This document shows, one piece after another, positions 9,416-18,488 of a stretch of DNA of 64,000 bases. Location of the stretch: assembly GCA_963700425.1 (NCBI GenBank), contig CAVOXO010000001.1, positions 1,240,001 to 1,304,000 on the forward strand. The letters are read 5' to 3'. Made by a program: the position numbers and the translations under genes. The first letter of the stretch is position 1, and every line of letters starts with the position of its first letter. The notes beneath the pieces were generated by a model that saw nothing but the letters and a program-made list of their open reading frames with translations, ran no database searches and was not told where the DNA came from. This DNA comes from CAVOXO01 sp963700425. Its GTDB lineage: Bacteria > Actinomycetota > Acidimicrobiia > Acidimicrobiales > Microtrichaceae.

Positions 9416-9663
9416 GGCCGTCGGGGCTCCGGAACCTCGGAGCGCGCTCCGACGAGATGTTGGCCGCAGCGGGGATCGACAGAGCAGAGGAGCTCGAAGC
9501 CCTCGGCGCGGTGGAGGCGTATCGCCGCTGCCTCGATGCCGGAACCAGCCCGCACCTGAGCCTGTTGTGGGCTCTCGAGGGCGCACTGCTCGACCTTCCC
9601 TGGACGGACCTCACGACGGAGATGAAGCGCTCCCTGCTGGACGAACTGGGTGACTCTCCCTGA
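9412..9663 (+). CDS. TfoX C-terminal domain-like protein
   Basis: 83 residues from the GTG at 9412, overlapping the upstream stop. The sequence GLRNLGARSDEMLAAAGI followed by LGAVEAYRRCLDAG and LLWALEGALLDLPWTDL matches the helix-hairpin-helix domain found alone or at the C terminus of TfoX competence regulators. Stand-alone copies occur widely and have no known role. Its stop lies about 100 bases before tRNA-Pro. Confidence 0.7.
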   Translation: MRPSGLRNLGARSDEMLAAAGIDRAEELEALGAVEAYRRCLDAGTSPHLSLLWALEGALLDLPWTDLTTEMKRSLLDELGDSP

Positions 9664-9765
9664 TTCGCGCAACGGCCCGGTGCCGCTCCTTCGAACGGGG
9701 AATCGCGGTGGGTCGCCGGGTGCCGGTGTCGGCTGGGACTTCCGCTAGGGTGGCGCCGCACATTC

Positions 9766-9842
9766 CGGGCTGTGGCGCAGGTTGGTAGCGCGTCTGACTG
9801 GGGGTCAGAAGGTCGTCGGTTCAAATCCGGCCAGCCCGACCA
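9766..9842 (+). tRNA. tRNA-Pro(GGG)
   Basis: 77 nt with encoded CCA. The acceptor stem CGGGCTG pairs with CAGCCCG. The D arm is GCGCAGGTTGGTAGCGC, the anticodon stem TCTGA pairs with TCAGA around the loop CTGGGGG (anticodon GGG, reading CCC), and the T arm GTCGG/CCGGC encloses TTCAAAT. The cloverleaf is complete. A phage-type integrase starts 95 bases downstream and reads away from the tRNA, so the tRNA 3' end is very probably an attachment site that integration has rebuilt. Confidence 0.95.
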
Positions 9843-9937
9843 GCAAACACAAGGGTTTCAGCACTCGGCGGAACCCTCGCCCACACCGATGTATGCAGAA
9901 GGTATGCAGCGTCAGTGCTGGTGTGTAGGTTGCCGCC

Positions 9938-11098
9938 ATGGCCTGGGTGACCACGGGAGAGGCGAGCGTCCAGAAGCAGCGGGACCGCTGGGTGGTGCGT
10001 ATTAGCGGCTACGACTCGGCCACCGGCCGTCGCCGGGTGCGGCAGTTGGGCACCCACGCCACGAAGAAGGCAGCGGTCGCCCATCAGCGGGCCGTGGTCG
10101 AGGGTCGTGTCGGCGGCGAGGACGAGACGCTGGGGGAGTACCTCGAGAAGGTCTGGCTTCCATCGAAGGATGCCCGGGTCGAGGTGTCCACCTACGACCA
10201 GTACCGCTGGGCGGTGAACGGCCACATCGTGCCGCTGTTGGGGGCGGTGCGGCTGAAGGATCTCACGCCCGAGGTGATCGACGGATGGGTCCGTTCGCTC
10301 GTACTGGTGCCCGAGGGCGGGAAGGCCCGACTGGGGGCGACCTCGGCGCGGATCGCTCGCAAGGTGTTGTCGATGGCCATGGAGGACGCGGTGCGGCGGG
10401 GGAGAGTGCCTCGCAACCCGGTGGTGCTGTCGCAGCCGCCGAAGCGTTCCCGGACGTATCGGAAGCTGGGGTGGACATTGGCGGAGGCTCAGGCGTTTCT
10501 CGCAGCGATCGGTGATCATCGTCTGCACGCCGCGTTCCACCTCGCGCTGGTGACCGGGCTGCGTCGGGGTGAGTTCTTGGGGTTGGCGTGGGACCACGTC
10601 GATCTCGAGGCCGGCCAGATCGCCGTCGTGCAGCAGCTGGCCGTCGAGCGTGGCACTCCGGTGCTGAAGCAGCTGAAGACCGAGGCGAGCCAGCGGGTGG
10701 TGTCGATCGGGTCGGTCACCGTTGGGGTGTTGTCTCGCCACGCCGAATTGCAGCGCGGCGAGGCGGAGCTGGCGGGCGAGGCATGGGAGGGCTCCGGCCT
10801 GGTATTCACCACGACGTTGGGCGGCTGGGTCGATCCCAACAACTTCAGCCGCCTGATGCGAGAGCTGATCAAGAAGGCCGGCGTGCCGGACATCACGCCG
10901 AAGGGGTTGCGCCACACCGCGCAGTCGGTCGGGCGGGTGGTGGTGGGTGACGACAAGGTGATGCAGGAGCGGCTCGGCCACAGCGACGTGGAGATCACGC
11001 TCGGCACCTACACCCACGTCATCGATGAGCAGCATCGCCGCGCCGGGGAGCTCATCGACTCGATGTTCGGCTCTCCGGCTGGCGCGGCGTCGACGTAG
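9938..11098 (+). CDS. Tyrosine recombinase (phage/ICE-type integrase)
   Basis: 386 residues. An N-terminal AP2-like arm-binding region (VQKQRDRWVVRISGYD), a SAM-like core-binding domain (residues ~65-165, TLGEYLEKVWLPSK) and a catalytic domain from about residue 185. Catalytic block I is TGLRRGEFLGL (Arg). Block II reads KGLRHT, so the first His of the usual HxxR is Lys while the Arg is kept. Then come RLGHSDVEITLGTYTH with His and the nucleophile Tyr. It sits directly against tRNA-Pro, the expected site for this class, and is followed by an excisionase-like gene. It probably drove insertion of at least part of the island to its right. Confidence 0.92.
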   Translation: MAWVTTGEASVQKQRDRWVVRISGYDSATGRRRVRQLGTHATKKAAVAHQRAVVEGRVGGEDETLGEYLEKVWLPSKDARVEVSTYDQYRWAVNGHIVPLLGAVRLKDLTPEVIDGWVRSLVLVPEGGKARLGATSARIARKVLSMAMEDAVRRGRVPRNPVVLSQPPKRSRTYRKLGWTLAEAQAFLAAIGDHRLHAAFHLALVTGLRRGEFLGLAWDHVDLEAGQIAVVQQLAVERGTPVLKQLKTEASQRVVSIGSVTVGVLSRHAELQRGEAELAGEAWEGSGLVFTTTLGGWVDPNNFSRLMRELIKKAGVPDITPKGLRHTAQSVGRVVVGDDKVMQERLGHSDVEITLGTYTHVIDEQHRRAGELIDSMFGSPAGAAST

Positions 11099-11306
11099 CC
11101 ACCTGACCGTGCTCGGCCGGCCCCCGGGAGTCGACCGCCATTGGTCACCCCGCACCGGGCACCGTCTCGCCGAGTCGCGCGTCATCGTCACCGCAGTCGG
11201 CGGCGGATTCGCTTGCGCGCTGACATCGGCTTGGCACGCTCCCGTGCAGAAGGGCGGCGAGCAGCTCCTGCTATTCCTCCACGACTCCCGAAGGAATGGA
11301 GACGAA

Positions 11307-11528
11307 ATGGAGCAGACGAAATCGCTGACCGTCACGGTCAGCGAGGCGGCGGTGGCCCTCGGGATCTCGAGGAGCACCGCGTACGAGTGTGTCCGGACCG
11401 GCCAGCTCCGGGCCGTTCGCCTCGGCCGACGACTCGTGGTGCCCAGGGATGCGATCACCGAGCTGCTGGCCGGCGCTACGGCGGCGCCCGCACGCGAACT
11501 CTCCGACGATGCGGAGGGAGACGCATGA
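11307..11528 (+). CDS. Excisionase-type MerR/HTH_17 DNA-binding protein
   Basis: 73 residues from ATG 11307. VTVSEAAVALGISRSTAYECVRTGQLRAVRLGRRLVVPRDAITELL is the small winged-helix domain of excisionases (recognition helix SRSTAYECVR, wing LGRRLVVPR). Position directly after the integrase supports a role as recombination directionality factor for that element. A weak GGAAtGGAG ribosome site precedes it. Its stop overlaps an ATG (ATGA at 11525), so another cassette gene once followed. Confidence 0.8.
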   Translation: MEQTKSLTVTVSEAAVALGISRSTAYECVRTGQLRAVRLGRRLVVPRDAITELLAGATAAPARELSDDAEGDA

Positions 11529-11836
11529 GCGATTCTGTTGCTCGCCCATCCGGAGCACCTCGAACCGGTGGACCGCCGCCACTCTCGGTGGCCGCAATCC
11601 GATCCCGCCACCATCCGTTTGCGCAGCATGCCAGTCTGTGCCGCTCTGACAAAGCTTTGGTGGCCACCACGGAGGGTGCTTGTGGGGCTCAGGTCCAGCC
11701 CGTCGACGAAGGAGATTGGTCCCCGACGTCTGGGCGGCCTCTTAAGGGTCTGTCAGGAACTGTGTGTATCTGGCGTGATCGCCGCGTCGACGACGCCGGC
11801 GCTGCGCGATCTAGGACATCCAACGGAACTTGGTAG
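11525..11836 (+). CDS. Hypothetical ORF, probable truncated ICE gene
   Basis: About 103 residues starting MSDSVARPSGAPRTGG, coupled to the excisionase stop. No recognisable domain. In integrated actinobacterial elements a replication or transfer gene usually stands here, but I cannot match it to one. The C-terminal part crosses a sequence at 11,752-11,785 (GGGTCTGTCAGGAACTGTGT) that looks like an IS256-type terminus, so the ORF is probably cut off by insertion. The stretch 11,837-12,069 after it holds no clear gene. Confidence 0.3.
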   Translation: MSDSVARPSGAPRTGGPPPLSVAAIRSRHHPFAQHASLCRSDKALVATTEGACGAQVQPVDEGDWSPTSGRPLKGLSGTVCIWRDRRVDDAGAARSRTSNGTW

Positions 11837-12069
11837 CTCTCCACGTTGCGGGCCCGCACTCACTCGAGGTCACCTCAAGCGTCGCCAGGCGAGCGTTCAC
11901 GCTGTTCACGCAGACGATGTTGGAGTTGGGATTCGAGACCTTCGCGGCGTTAGCGCCCGGCACACCGCAGTGACCGAACATCCGACGGTCTCCGCGATCT
12001 CCGTCGCGGTCGCACCACAGATTGAGTCCCGGGGTGTGGTGTAGTTCGGTTCGTGCGTTTCCCGGGGTT

Positions 12070-12649
12070 TCAGGTTCGGGGTGCTGCGGGGAGTGAGGTA
12101 GTTGGTCGTCCTTGCGGTCGATGAGGGTGGCGACGGAGCGCGGCGGCGATGTAGCGGCGTTCGGAGGCGATCATTTCGTCGTTGACCTCGACGAGGAGGG
12201 CGCCGACGAGGCGGATCACCGATTCGGTGTTGGGGAAGATCTGGACGACGTCGGTGCGTCGTTTCAGTTCCCGGTTCAGTCGTTCGATGGGGTTGTTCGA
12301 CCAGATCTTGGACCAGTGGCCGCGGTCGGGAACGCGGTGTAGGCCAACAGGTCGGCCTCCATGGCTTCTCGAGCAGCCCGGCGACCTCGGGGGCGACGGG
12401 TTCGAGTTGGGTGACGACCGACGCGGAGCTGGGCTCGGGCGGTGGCGGCGTCGGGTTGAGCGAAGATGGTGCGGATCAACGCGGCGACCATCGGGCGGTG
12501 ATGGTGGCGGGACGGCCAACAGGTTGCGCATGGCGTGGACTCGGCAGCGTTGCCAACCCGATCCTTGGAACACTCTGCGGATCGCGGCTTTCAACCCGGC
12601 GTGGGCGTCACTGATGACGAGGCGGACGCCGCGGAGGTTCCGGTCCTTG
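12070..12649 (-). pseudogene. IS256-family (Mutator-type) transposase, C-terminal remnant
   Basis: Reading leftward from 12,649: LRGVRLVISDAHAGLKAAI, GSGWQRCRVHAMRNLLA, then after frame breaks LIRTIFAQPDAATARAQL, WSKIWSNNPIERLNRELKRR, VVQIFPNTESVIRLVGALL and ASERRYIAAA. These are the middle and C-terminal blocks of an IS256-type DDE transposase. The N-terminal half is absent: the IS3 element begins exactly where it should continue, and it does not reappear on the far side at 13,982. At least two frame breaks lie inside. The remnant is non-functional whichever way the breaks are read. Confidence 0.8.
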
Positions 12650-12703
12650 TGAATCGCCCTGGGTTGCTTGGAGGCTCCTGACCTTGGAAACGAGGATGGA
12701 GTC

Positions 12704-13046
12704 ATGCCACGAGAAACAACACCGGGGCGTCCGACGACGCGCCGCTACACCCCCGAGGAGAAGGCCCAGGCGGTGCGGCTGGTGCGTCAGCTGCGTGTCG
12801 AGCTGGGGATGGACCACGGGTGCATCCAGAGGGTCGCGAATCAGCTCGGCTACGGCGTCGAGTCGGTGCGCTCTTGGGTGCGTCAGTCCGACATCGACGA
12901 CGGTGACCGCCCCGGTGTGAGCACCGCGGAAGCGGAACGGATCAAGGCGCTCGAGCAGGAGAACCGCGAGCTGCAAGCGGACCAATGAGATCCTGCGTCG
13001 AGCGTCGGCTTTCTTCGCGGCGGAGCTCGACCGCCCACATCGGTGA
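12704..13046 (+). CDS. IS3-family transposase OrfA (frame broken)
   Basis: MPRETTPGRPTTRRYTPEEKAQAVRLVRQ begins a helix-turn-helix protein (GYGVESVRSWVRQ is the recognition region), ending with a leucine-zipper-like AERIKALEQENREL. An extra base near 12,973 (gctgcaagcgg) creates an early TGA. Without it the usual tail KRTNEILRRASAFFAAELDRPHR is read to a TGA at 13,044. In a working element OrfA is normally fused to OrfB by -1 frameshifting; here OrfA and OrfB overlap by four bases at 13,043. Confidence 0.8.
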
Positions 13047-13950
13047 TCGTCGAGTTCATCGACGCGAATCGTGACGAGCTCGGAGTCGAGCCCATCTGCG
13101 AGGTCCTGCAGGTGGCTCCGAGCACCTACTACGCGGCGAAGTCCCGGCGACCGTCGACTCGGGCGCAGCGTGACGCGGCGTTGACCCCGCAGCTCGATCG
13201 CGTTGTGGGAGGCGAACTACCGCGTCTACGGCGCCCGACAAGCTCTGGCACGCCGCCCAGCGGGACGGGCTCGACGTCGGCCGGGATCAGGTCGCCCGGT
13301 TGATGCGCACCGCTGGGATCCACGGCGTGCGCCGCGGGAAACGGGTGCGCACCACCCGGCCCGACGAACGCGCTGACCGGCCACCGGACCTGGTCGAACG
13401 CAACTTCACCGCGGCGGCACCAAACCAGCTGTGGGTCACCGACCTGACCTACGTGCCGACCTGGGCCGGCATCGCCTACGTGTGCTTCATCGTCGACGCC
13501 CACTCCCGTTGCATCGTCGGCTGGCGGGTCGCGTCGAACATGCGCACCTCGATGGTCCTCGACGCGATCGAGATGGCCCGCTGGTCACGGGGCGCGAGCC
13601 TCACCGGGCTGCGGTGCCACTCCGACGCCGGGTCGCAGTTCACTTCGATTCGCTACGGCGAACGACTCGCCGAGATCGGCGCCGTTCCCTCGATCGGCTC
13701 CGTCGGCGACAGCTACGACAACGCGCTCGCGGAGACCGTCAACGGTTACTACAAGACCGAGCTCATCCGAGGGCCCGGGCAAGGCCCCTGGCGCAACGTC
13801 GAGGACGTCGAGCTCGCCACCCTCGGCTGGGTTCACTGGCACAACACCGAGCGCCTCCACGGCTACCTCGGCGACGTGCCCCCGACAGAGTTCGAAGCTG
13901 CGTTCTACGCTGCCCAACAGACCGACCCCGACAGGGTTGGAATCAAATAG
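13043..13950 (+). CDS. IS3-family transposase OrfB (frame broken)
   Basis: Begins VIVEFIDANRDELGVEPICEVL with the HTH_21 region (LQVAPSTYYAAKSR). Two compensating-type breaks near 13,205 and 13,240 interrupt LWEANYRVYGARKLWHAAQRDG. From 13,300 the rve integrase core is clean, with the DDE triad in LWVTDLTYVPTW, CHSDAGSQF and LAETVNGYYKTEL, and the C-terminal WVHWHNTERLHGYLGD. Both breaks are at single C positions, as in the other broken genes of this window, so the element could be intact in the organism. Confidence 0.85.
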
Positions 13951-14091
13951 CCCGAGCCTCCATCAAACCCAGGGCGATTCAGATCTGCTGAAGCGCCCGG
14001 CTTTGGTGTACGCCAGGCGATCTGAGTCCAAGTCCGCCAACGGGGAGTGCCCGGGGGCACGGAACGCCACAAGTCGGGCCGTACCGGACCG

Positions 14092-14188
14092 CCACCGTCG
14101 GTAACGTCGGCCGGGCAGCGATTCTCCCTGGGGAACGCGCACCTACGCGGCGGCACTCGGCGTTCTCGCCGGCAGTCGACGGACCTCG
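14092..14188 (+). repeat. Dispersed repeat A, copy 1
   Basis: Shares ACCGTCGGTAACGT, a GGGCAGCG block and the ACGCGGCGGCAC...GGCA.gCGACGGAC tail with copy 2 at 18,181, by eye about three quarters identical over roughly 95 bases. It contains CGGCGTTCTCGCCG, a stem-loop with a four-base loop. It lies in the gap between the IS3 and IS256 elements (13,982-14,198), which holds no gene. Repeat boundaries are approximate. Confidence 0.6.
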
Positions 14189-14198
14189 TGGTTGGCGT

Positions 14199-15593
14199 CC
14201 CGTGAGGTGGTGGAAGTAGCGAGACGGTCCCCCTGATGGGGTGGGCCATCGTGTGATCCTTGGTGAGACCTGCGAAAGCACTCACTGAGAAGGAGAACAC
14301 GCGATGACCCATGACGATGATGCCCGAGTTGCCGACCTGTTGGCGCGCCTCGGCGACGGTGACAGCAAGGAGTTGTTCCGGCGGCTGTTGGAGGCCGGGA
14401 TGCAGGAGTTGATCGACGCCGAGCTCACCACGGCTATCGGCGCCGCGCCACACGAACGAACCGACGCCCGGAACGAACCAGCGCAACGGCTCCCGGTCCC
14501 GGCTGTTGTCCACGCCCGCTGGCGATGTGGAGCTGCGGATCCCCAAGGTCCGGGTCGGGTCGTTCTTCCCGTCGCTGTTGGAACCCCGCCGGCGGGTCGA
14601 CGGGCCCTGTGGGGTGTGATCATGACCGCGTACGCGACCGGCACATCCACCCGGAAGGTCGACGACCTGGTCCGAGCGCTCGGGTGTGAGTCCGGGGTGT
14701 CGAAGTCGACGGTGTCACGAATCTGTGCCGGGATCGACGAAGAGGTCGCCGTGTTCCGCACCCGCCGGCTCGACCACGTCGAGTTCCCCTACGTGTACCT
14801 CGACGCCACCTACATCAAGGCGAGGATCAACCACCGCATCATCTCCCGGCGCCGTGGTCGTCGCCACCGGTGTCACCGCCAACGGCGACCGCGAAGTGCT
14901 CGGCGTCGACGTCGGCGACAGCGAGGACGAGGTGTTCTGGACCGCGTTCCTGCGGGGCCTCAAGGACCGGGGACTCGGCGGCGTGCAGCTGGTGATCAGC
15001 GACGCGCACGCCGGGCTGAAAGCCTCGATCCCACGCGTGCTCGCGGGTGCGTCGTGGCAGCGCTGCAAGGTCCACCTGATGCGCAACATCCTGGGCACGG
15101 TGCCCTCCGCGTCGAAGGACATGGTCGCCGCCACCGTGCGCACGATCTTCGCCCAGCCCTCCGCTGATGCCTGCCGGGCTCAACTCCACGAGGTCGTCGG
15201 CATCCTCGAGCGCCAGTTCCCCAAAGCCGCCGCGATCCTCGACGGCGCCGAGGTCGACGTGTTGGCCCACACCGGATTCCCCAGGAGCCACTGGCGCAAG
15301 ATCGCCTCGACGAACCCACTCGAGCGGATCAACAAAGAGATCAAACGCCGCTCCAACGTGGTCGGGATCTTCCCCGACGACGCCTCCGTCATCCGCCTCG
15401 TCGGCGCCGTGCTCCTCGACCAGCACGACGACTGGGCCATCGCCGAGCGCCGCTACCTCAGCGAAGAATCCATGGCCGCAGATCGACACCCCACCCGAGG
15501 AGGTGACCACCACCGACACCCGAGAACTCCCGGCCGCCTAACCTCGACCGGCGAAGACCAAGGATCACAGACCTACTTCCACCACTCCACGGG
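14199..15593 (+). mobile_element. IS256-family insertion sequence
   Basis: About 1.4 kb bounded by 21-base imperfect inverted repeats: left CCCGTGaggTGGTGGAAGTAG (14,199-14,219, middle triplet differing), right its complement at 15,573-15,593, differing at two bases. The transposase lies 85 bases inside the left end. No obvious 8-9 base target duplication is visible in the flanks (ttggcgt / gcacgac). It is related to, but distinct from, the remnant at 12,070-12,649. Confidence 0.8.
14304..15541 (+). CDS. IS256-family transposase (several frame breaks)
   Basis: MTHDDDARVADLLARLGDGDSKELFRRLLEAG opens the N-terminal domain; then come LLSTPAGDVELRIPKVRVG in a second frame, GVIMTAYATGTSTRKVDDLVRALG, YVYLDATYIKARINH (first Asp), GVQLVISDAHAGLKASI (second Asp), WQRCKVHLMRN, KIASTNPLERINKEIKRRSNVVG (Glu region) and a tail ending TRELPAA. 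Breaks fall near 14,478, 14,604, 14,845 and 15,475, each restorable by one or two bases. About 412 residues when joined, the usual length for the family. A ribosome site GAGAAGGAG precedes the ATG. Confidence 0.82.
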
Positions 15594-15690
15594 GCACGAC
15601 CACCTCGTGAGCGCCCCGCCGAATCGTCGACGGACTCCTCATGCGCCGAAACGCGGGAGCGAAGTCCGGCCCCGGTAGCCGAGGTGGATA

Positions 15691-15741
15691 CGCCCGAAAC
15701 ACCAGGAAGCGTGGGGTGGATGAGTACTCGGCCCCCACACG
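15691..15741 (+). repeat. Dispersed repeat B, copy 1
   Basis: GCCCGAAACACC then GTGGGGTGGATGAG and TACTCGGCCCCCAC. The same block is at 20,135 (nearly identical in its second half) and, more diverged, at 30,874. It lies in the gene-poor stretch between the IS256 element and etfBA and is preceded by a related upstream 40 bases (GAAGTCCGGCCCCGG). The GTACTCGGCCCCCAC end is the best conserved part. Confidence 0.6.
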
Positions 15742-15921
15742 CAGGGCACGTCGGTCTCGCCTTGCCGCGCGGCAGTGCCGCACGATGTCGTTGTCGGTGT
15801 CGAGGATGGAACCGTTCAGCTCGTCGAGGCGTTCGGGGTCGTCGAGCACGAGCGGGGCGACGGCGTCGGTGTTGCGCAGCGTCCGGGGGTTTCCGCCGGG
15901 GAGGCTCGCTCGAATGGTCAT
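15742..15921 (-). pseudogene. N-terminal fragment resembling a HEAT-like repeat protein
   Basis: MTIRASLPGGNPRTLRNTDA, then VLDDPERLDELNGSILDTD and NDIVRHCRAA, resembles the start of small bacterial HEAT-like proteins in which such a helix pair is followed by further helical repeats. Similarity ends where repeat B copy 1 begins; the reading frame then continues meaninglessly into the IS256 end. It is probably a gene start truncated by repeat insertion or deletion. Recognition is by pattern only. Confidence 0.35.
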
Positions 15922-16186
15922 GGCGCCCTGCGGAGGCGTGGCGTGAGTGACGACACGGTCCTCGGGGCGCGATGTGGAGCGGCGGCCGTGGGTTGAGAGG
16001 ACGCCTCACCCGCCACGGCGCGGGTGGGCTCCCTTGGTGACACGACGTCGACGCCGGGGTCACGCGCCGTCGGCGGTTGACATGGTGAAGCGGGCCGTCC
16101 TGGCGTGCGGGGTGGGAGCATGGTCGTTGGGGCGACCCCGGAACGGGCATCGGTTGTTGGAGGCGCAGGGCCGGAGGAGGACGCAC

Positions 16187-18016
16187 ATGAGAGCGATCGT
16201 GTTGGTGAAACAGGTTCCGGATCTGCGAGCGGCTCCGGTGGGAGTGCGACCCGACGGCACCATTGACCGTCAGAGCGCCGGCGCGATCACGAATCCTGCC
16301 GACCTTCACGCTCTCGAAGCAGCGCTACAGCTGGCCGACGAGGTGTGGGCGGTGTCGATGGGGCCGGTGACTGCGGAAGCTGCACTGCGCGATGCGGTTG
16401 CCCTGGGCGCGACGCGGGGCGTGTTGTTGTGCGATCGCGCATTCGCGGGGTCGGACACGTGGGCGACCGCGAACGCGATCGCCTCACTGATTGGGGACCT
16501 GGGCGGAGCGGATCTCGTTCTCTGTGGCATCTCGGCCATCGACGGGGAGACAGGTCAGGTCGGGCCCGAGGTGGCAGAGCGGCTGGGGTGGCCGCAGGTG
16601 ATCGGTTGTGAACGCCTCGACGTCGACGAGTCGACACTCACCGCTCGCCGGATCATCGAGGGTGGGTACGAGGTTGTGCGCGTCGCACTGCCCGCAGTCG
16701 TCGCAGTGGCCGAAACCGGCTATGCGCCGCGCTACCCGTCGCTCGTCGGACGCAAACGCGCAGCCGCAGCGACGATCGAGCACGTGGACCTGTCGACCAT
16801 GACCATCGACGTGAGCCGCGTCGGTCTCGCCGCGTCACCCACGAAGGTCGCTCGGATGACGCCGGTCCCACTGCCCGAGGCTGCGTGCCGCTTCGTCGAC
16901 GGTGACCTCGGGTACGCGGACCTCGCCCGATCATTGACCACGGCTGCGGGTGCGGGGGTCCATACCGCGACGGCGGACCGCCGGGACAATCCCGTTCCGC
17001 CCGGGTTCGATGTCGAGGGTCAGCCCGCCGTGTGGGTGGTCGGCGAGGTCCGCGACGGAGTCGTGAGAGATGTCTCACTAGAGCTGTGTTGTGAGGCATC
17101 GAAGCTCCGCCTGCGCTGGGGGGCGGCGTCGCCGCGGTCCTCGTCTGCTCCGACGCGCAACGGTCCGTCGAGGACGTCACGCGTTACGGCGCTGACGTCG
17201 TGTTGGTGGCAGACGACCCGGTTTTCGAGCCGTACCGGGCGGAACCACACGCCCGGGTGATCGCCGATCTCGTTACGGCTCGTCAACCGGCCGCACTGCT
17301 ATTCGGAGCGACCACCACGGGCCGCGATCTCGCCCCGCGGGTCGCGGCGAGACTCGACACCGGACTGGCGGCTGACTGCACCGACCTCACCGTCGACTCC
17401 TGGGACCACCGCGGTGTGCACTACGACGCGCCGCTGCACCAGATCCGCCCCGCGATGGCCGGCGGGGTGCTCGCTACGTGCGTGTGCCCCGAAGCCCGGC
17501 CGCAGATGGCGACCGTTCGTGCCGGAGTGTTCGAGCGGCGACCGGTCCCGCGCCGGGGCCCGGGTCGAACCGGTCGAGTTCACGCTGACGCCCTCCGACA
17601 CGCGGGTCGACGTGATCGAGCGTGAGGTCCGCGACGCCGAGGTCGGACTCGCCGACGCCGATGTCATCATCGCCGGCGGCGCGGGATGCGGCGCATCCGG
17701 ATGGCAGCTTGTCGAGGAGTTGGCCCGGGTGATCGGAGGTCGGGTCGCGGCGTCGCGAGGAGCGGTGGAAGCCGGTCTCGCGCCCCGACAACTCCAGGTT
17801 GGCCAGACCGGCACAATCGTGCATCCCCGCCTCTACGTGGCCTGCGGGATCTCGGGTGCGCTTCAACACGCCGTGGGGATGCGCACCGCTCGGACCGTTT
17901 TGGCCATCAACCGCGACCCCGAGGCGTTCATCTTCCGCATCGCACACTTCGGGATCGTGGCCGACGTGAACGAAGCCCTCCCTCAGCTGATCAACGCGCT
18001 GGCTCAACAGCCGTAG
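16187..18016 (+). CDS. etfBA: Fused electron transfer flavoprotein beta-alpha (EtfBA), frame broken
   Basis: Carries electrons from flavin dehydrogenases to the quinone pool or to nitrogenase/bifurcating systems. The beta half starts MRAIVLVKQVPDLRAAPVG (ATG 16187) and contains GISAIDGETGQVGPEVAERLG and the AETGYAPRYPSL block, about 250 residues. Without a stop it runs into VWVVGEVRDGVVRDVSLELC, the start of an alpha subunit. After a break near 17,118 come RYGADVVLVADDP, LLFGATTTGRDLAPRVAARL and GLAADCTDL, and after another near 17,563 the FAD-binding C-terminal domain: DVIIAGGAGCGASG, GASRGAVEAGL-like ASRGAVEAGLAPRQLQVGQTG, YVACGISGALQH, AINRDPEAFIF. The two subunits are usually separate genes. 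It stands alone, with no dehydrogenase partner beside it. Confidence 0.85.
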
Positions 18017-18180
18017 TGGAGTTGCCCCACCATCTTGGACACCAGAATTCGGAGCGCCACGCGTGGGCTTCTCGGCCCGCTACCTCTCCGGACCGCGGCC
18101 ACACGCGCATTCCACACCGAATCCCCGGACGCCACGGCCTTCGGCGTGACCCGGCGCTACTCGGCGCTACTCGGAGAACG

Positions 18181-18280
18181 TCTACCGTCGGTAACGTTGA
18201 CGGGGCAGCGCTTCCCCGCAGCGAACCCACGATCACGCGGCGGCACAAACAGAGTTCGGCGGCAGGCGACGGACGTGTGC
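18181..18280 (+). repeat. Dispersed repeat A, copy 2
   Basis: CTACCGTCGGTAACGTTGAC, then GGGGCAGCGCTTCCCCGC and ACGCGGCGGCAC. It is closest to copy 1. The whole gene-free stretch 18,017-18,488 around it contains no other recognisable gene. Its left part (18,020-18,050, GTTGCCCCACCATCTTGGAC) looks like a solo insertion-sequence end of IS3 type. Confidence 0.6.
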
Positions 18281-18488
18281 GGTCGGCACGACCACTGACT
18301 TGGAGGCGTATCGAAACACTGGGCGACGCGAGCCGGGTGAGCGCTATGAGAGGACGGAATCGAGAAGAGCTTGGCCCATGCTCTGGGTGATGACGGTCAG
18401 CTTCGTCCCGTGGGGGGACCATTGGCTCTACCGGGCCGGCGTCGGTCAGGCAAAGATCAAGGTGATCGATGATCGGGAGGTGATCGCG

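Larger units (their letters stand above)
12650..13981 (+). mobile_element. IS3-family insertion sequence
   Basis: About 1.33 kb. The left end reads TGAATCGCCCTGGGTT and the right end gives the same 16 bases in inverse complement, followed on both sides by a further match (TGGAGGCTC). TGA...TCA tips and an orfA/orfB pair reading inward from the left are typical of IS3. The flanks (ccttg on the left, gatct on the right) show no 3-4 base target duplication. One side has therefore been rearranged since insertion, consistent with the missing half of the IS256 transposase it interrupts. Confidence 0.85.
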
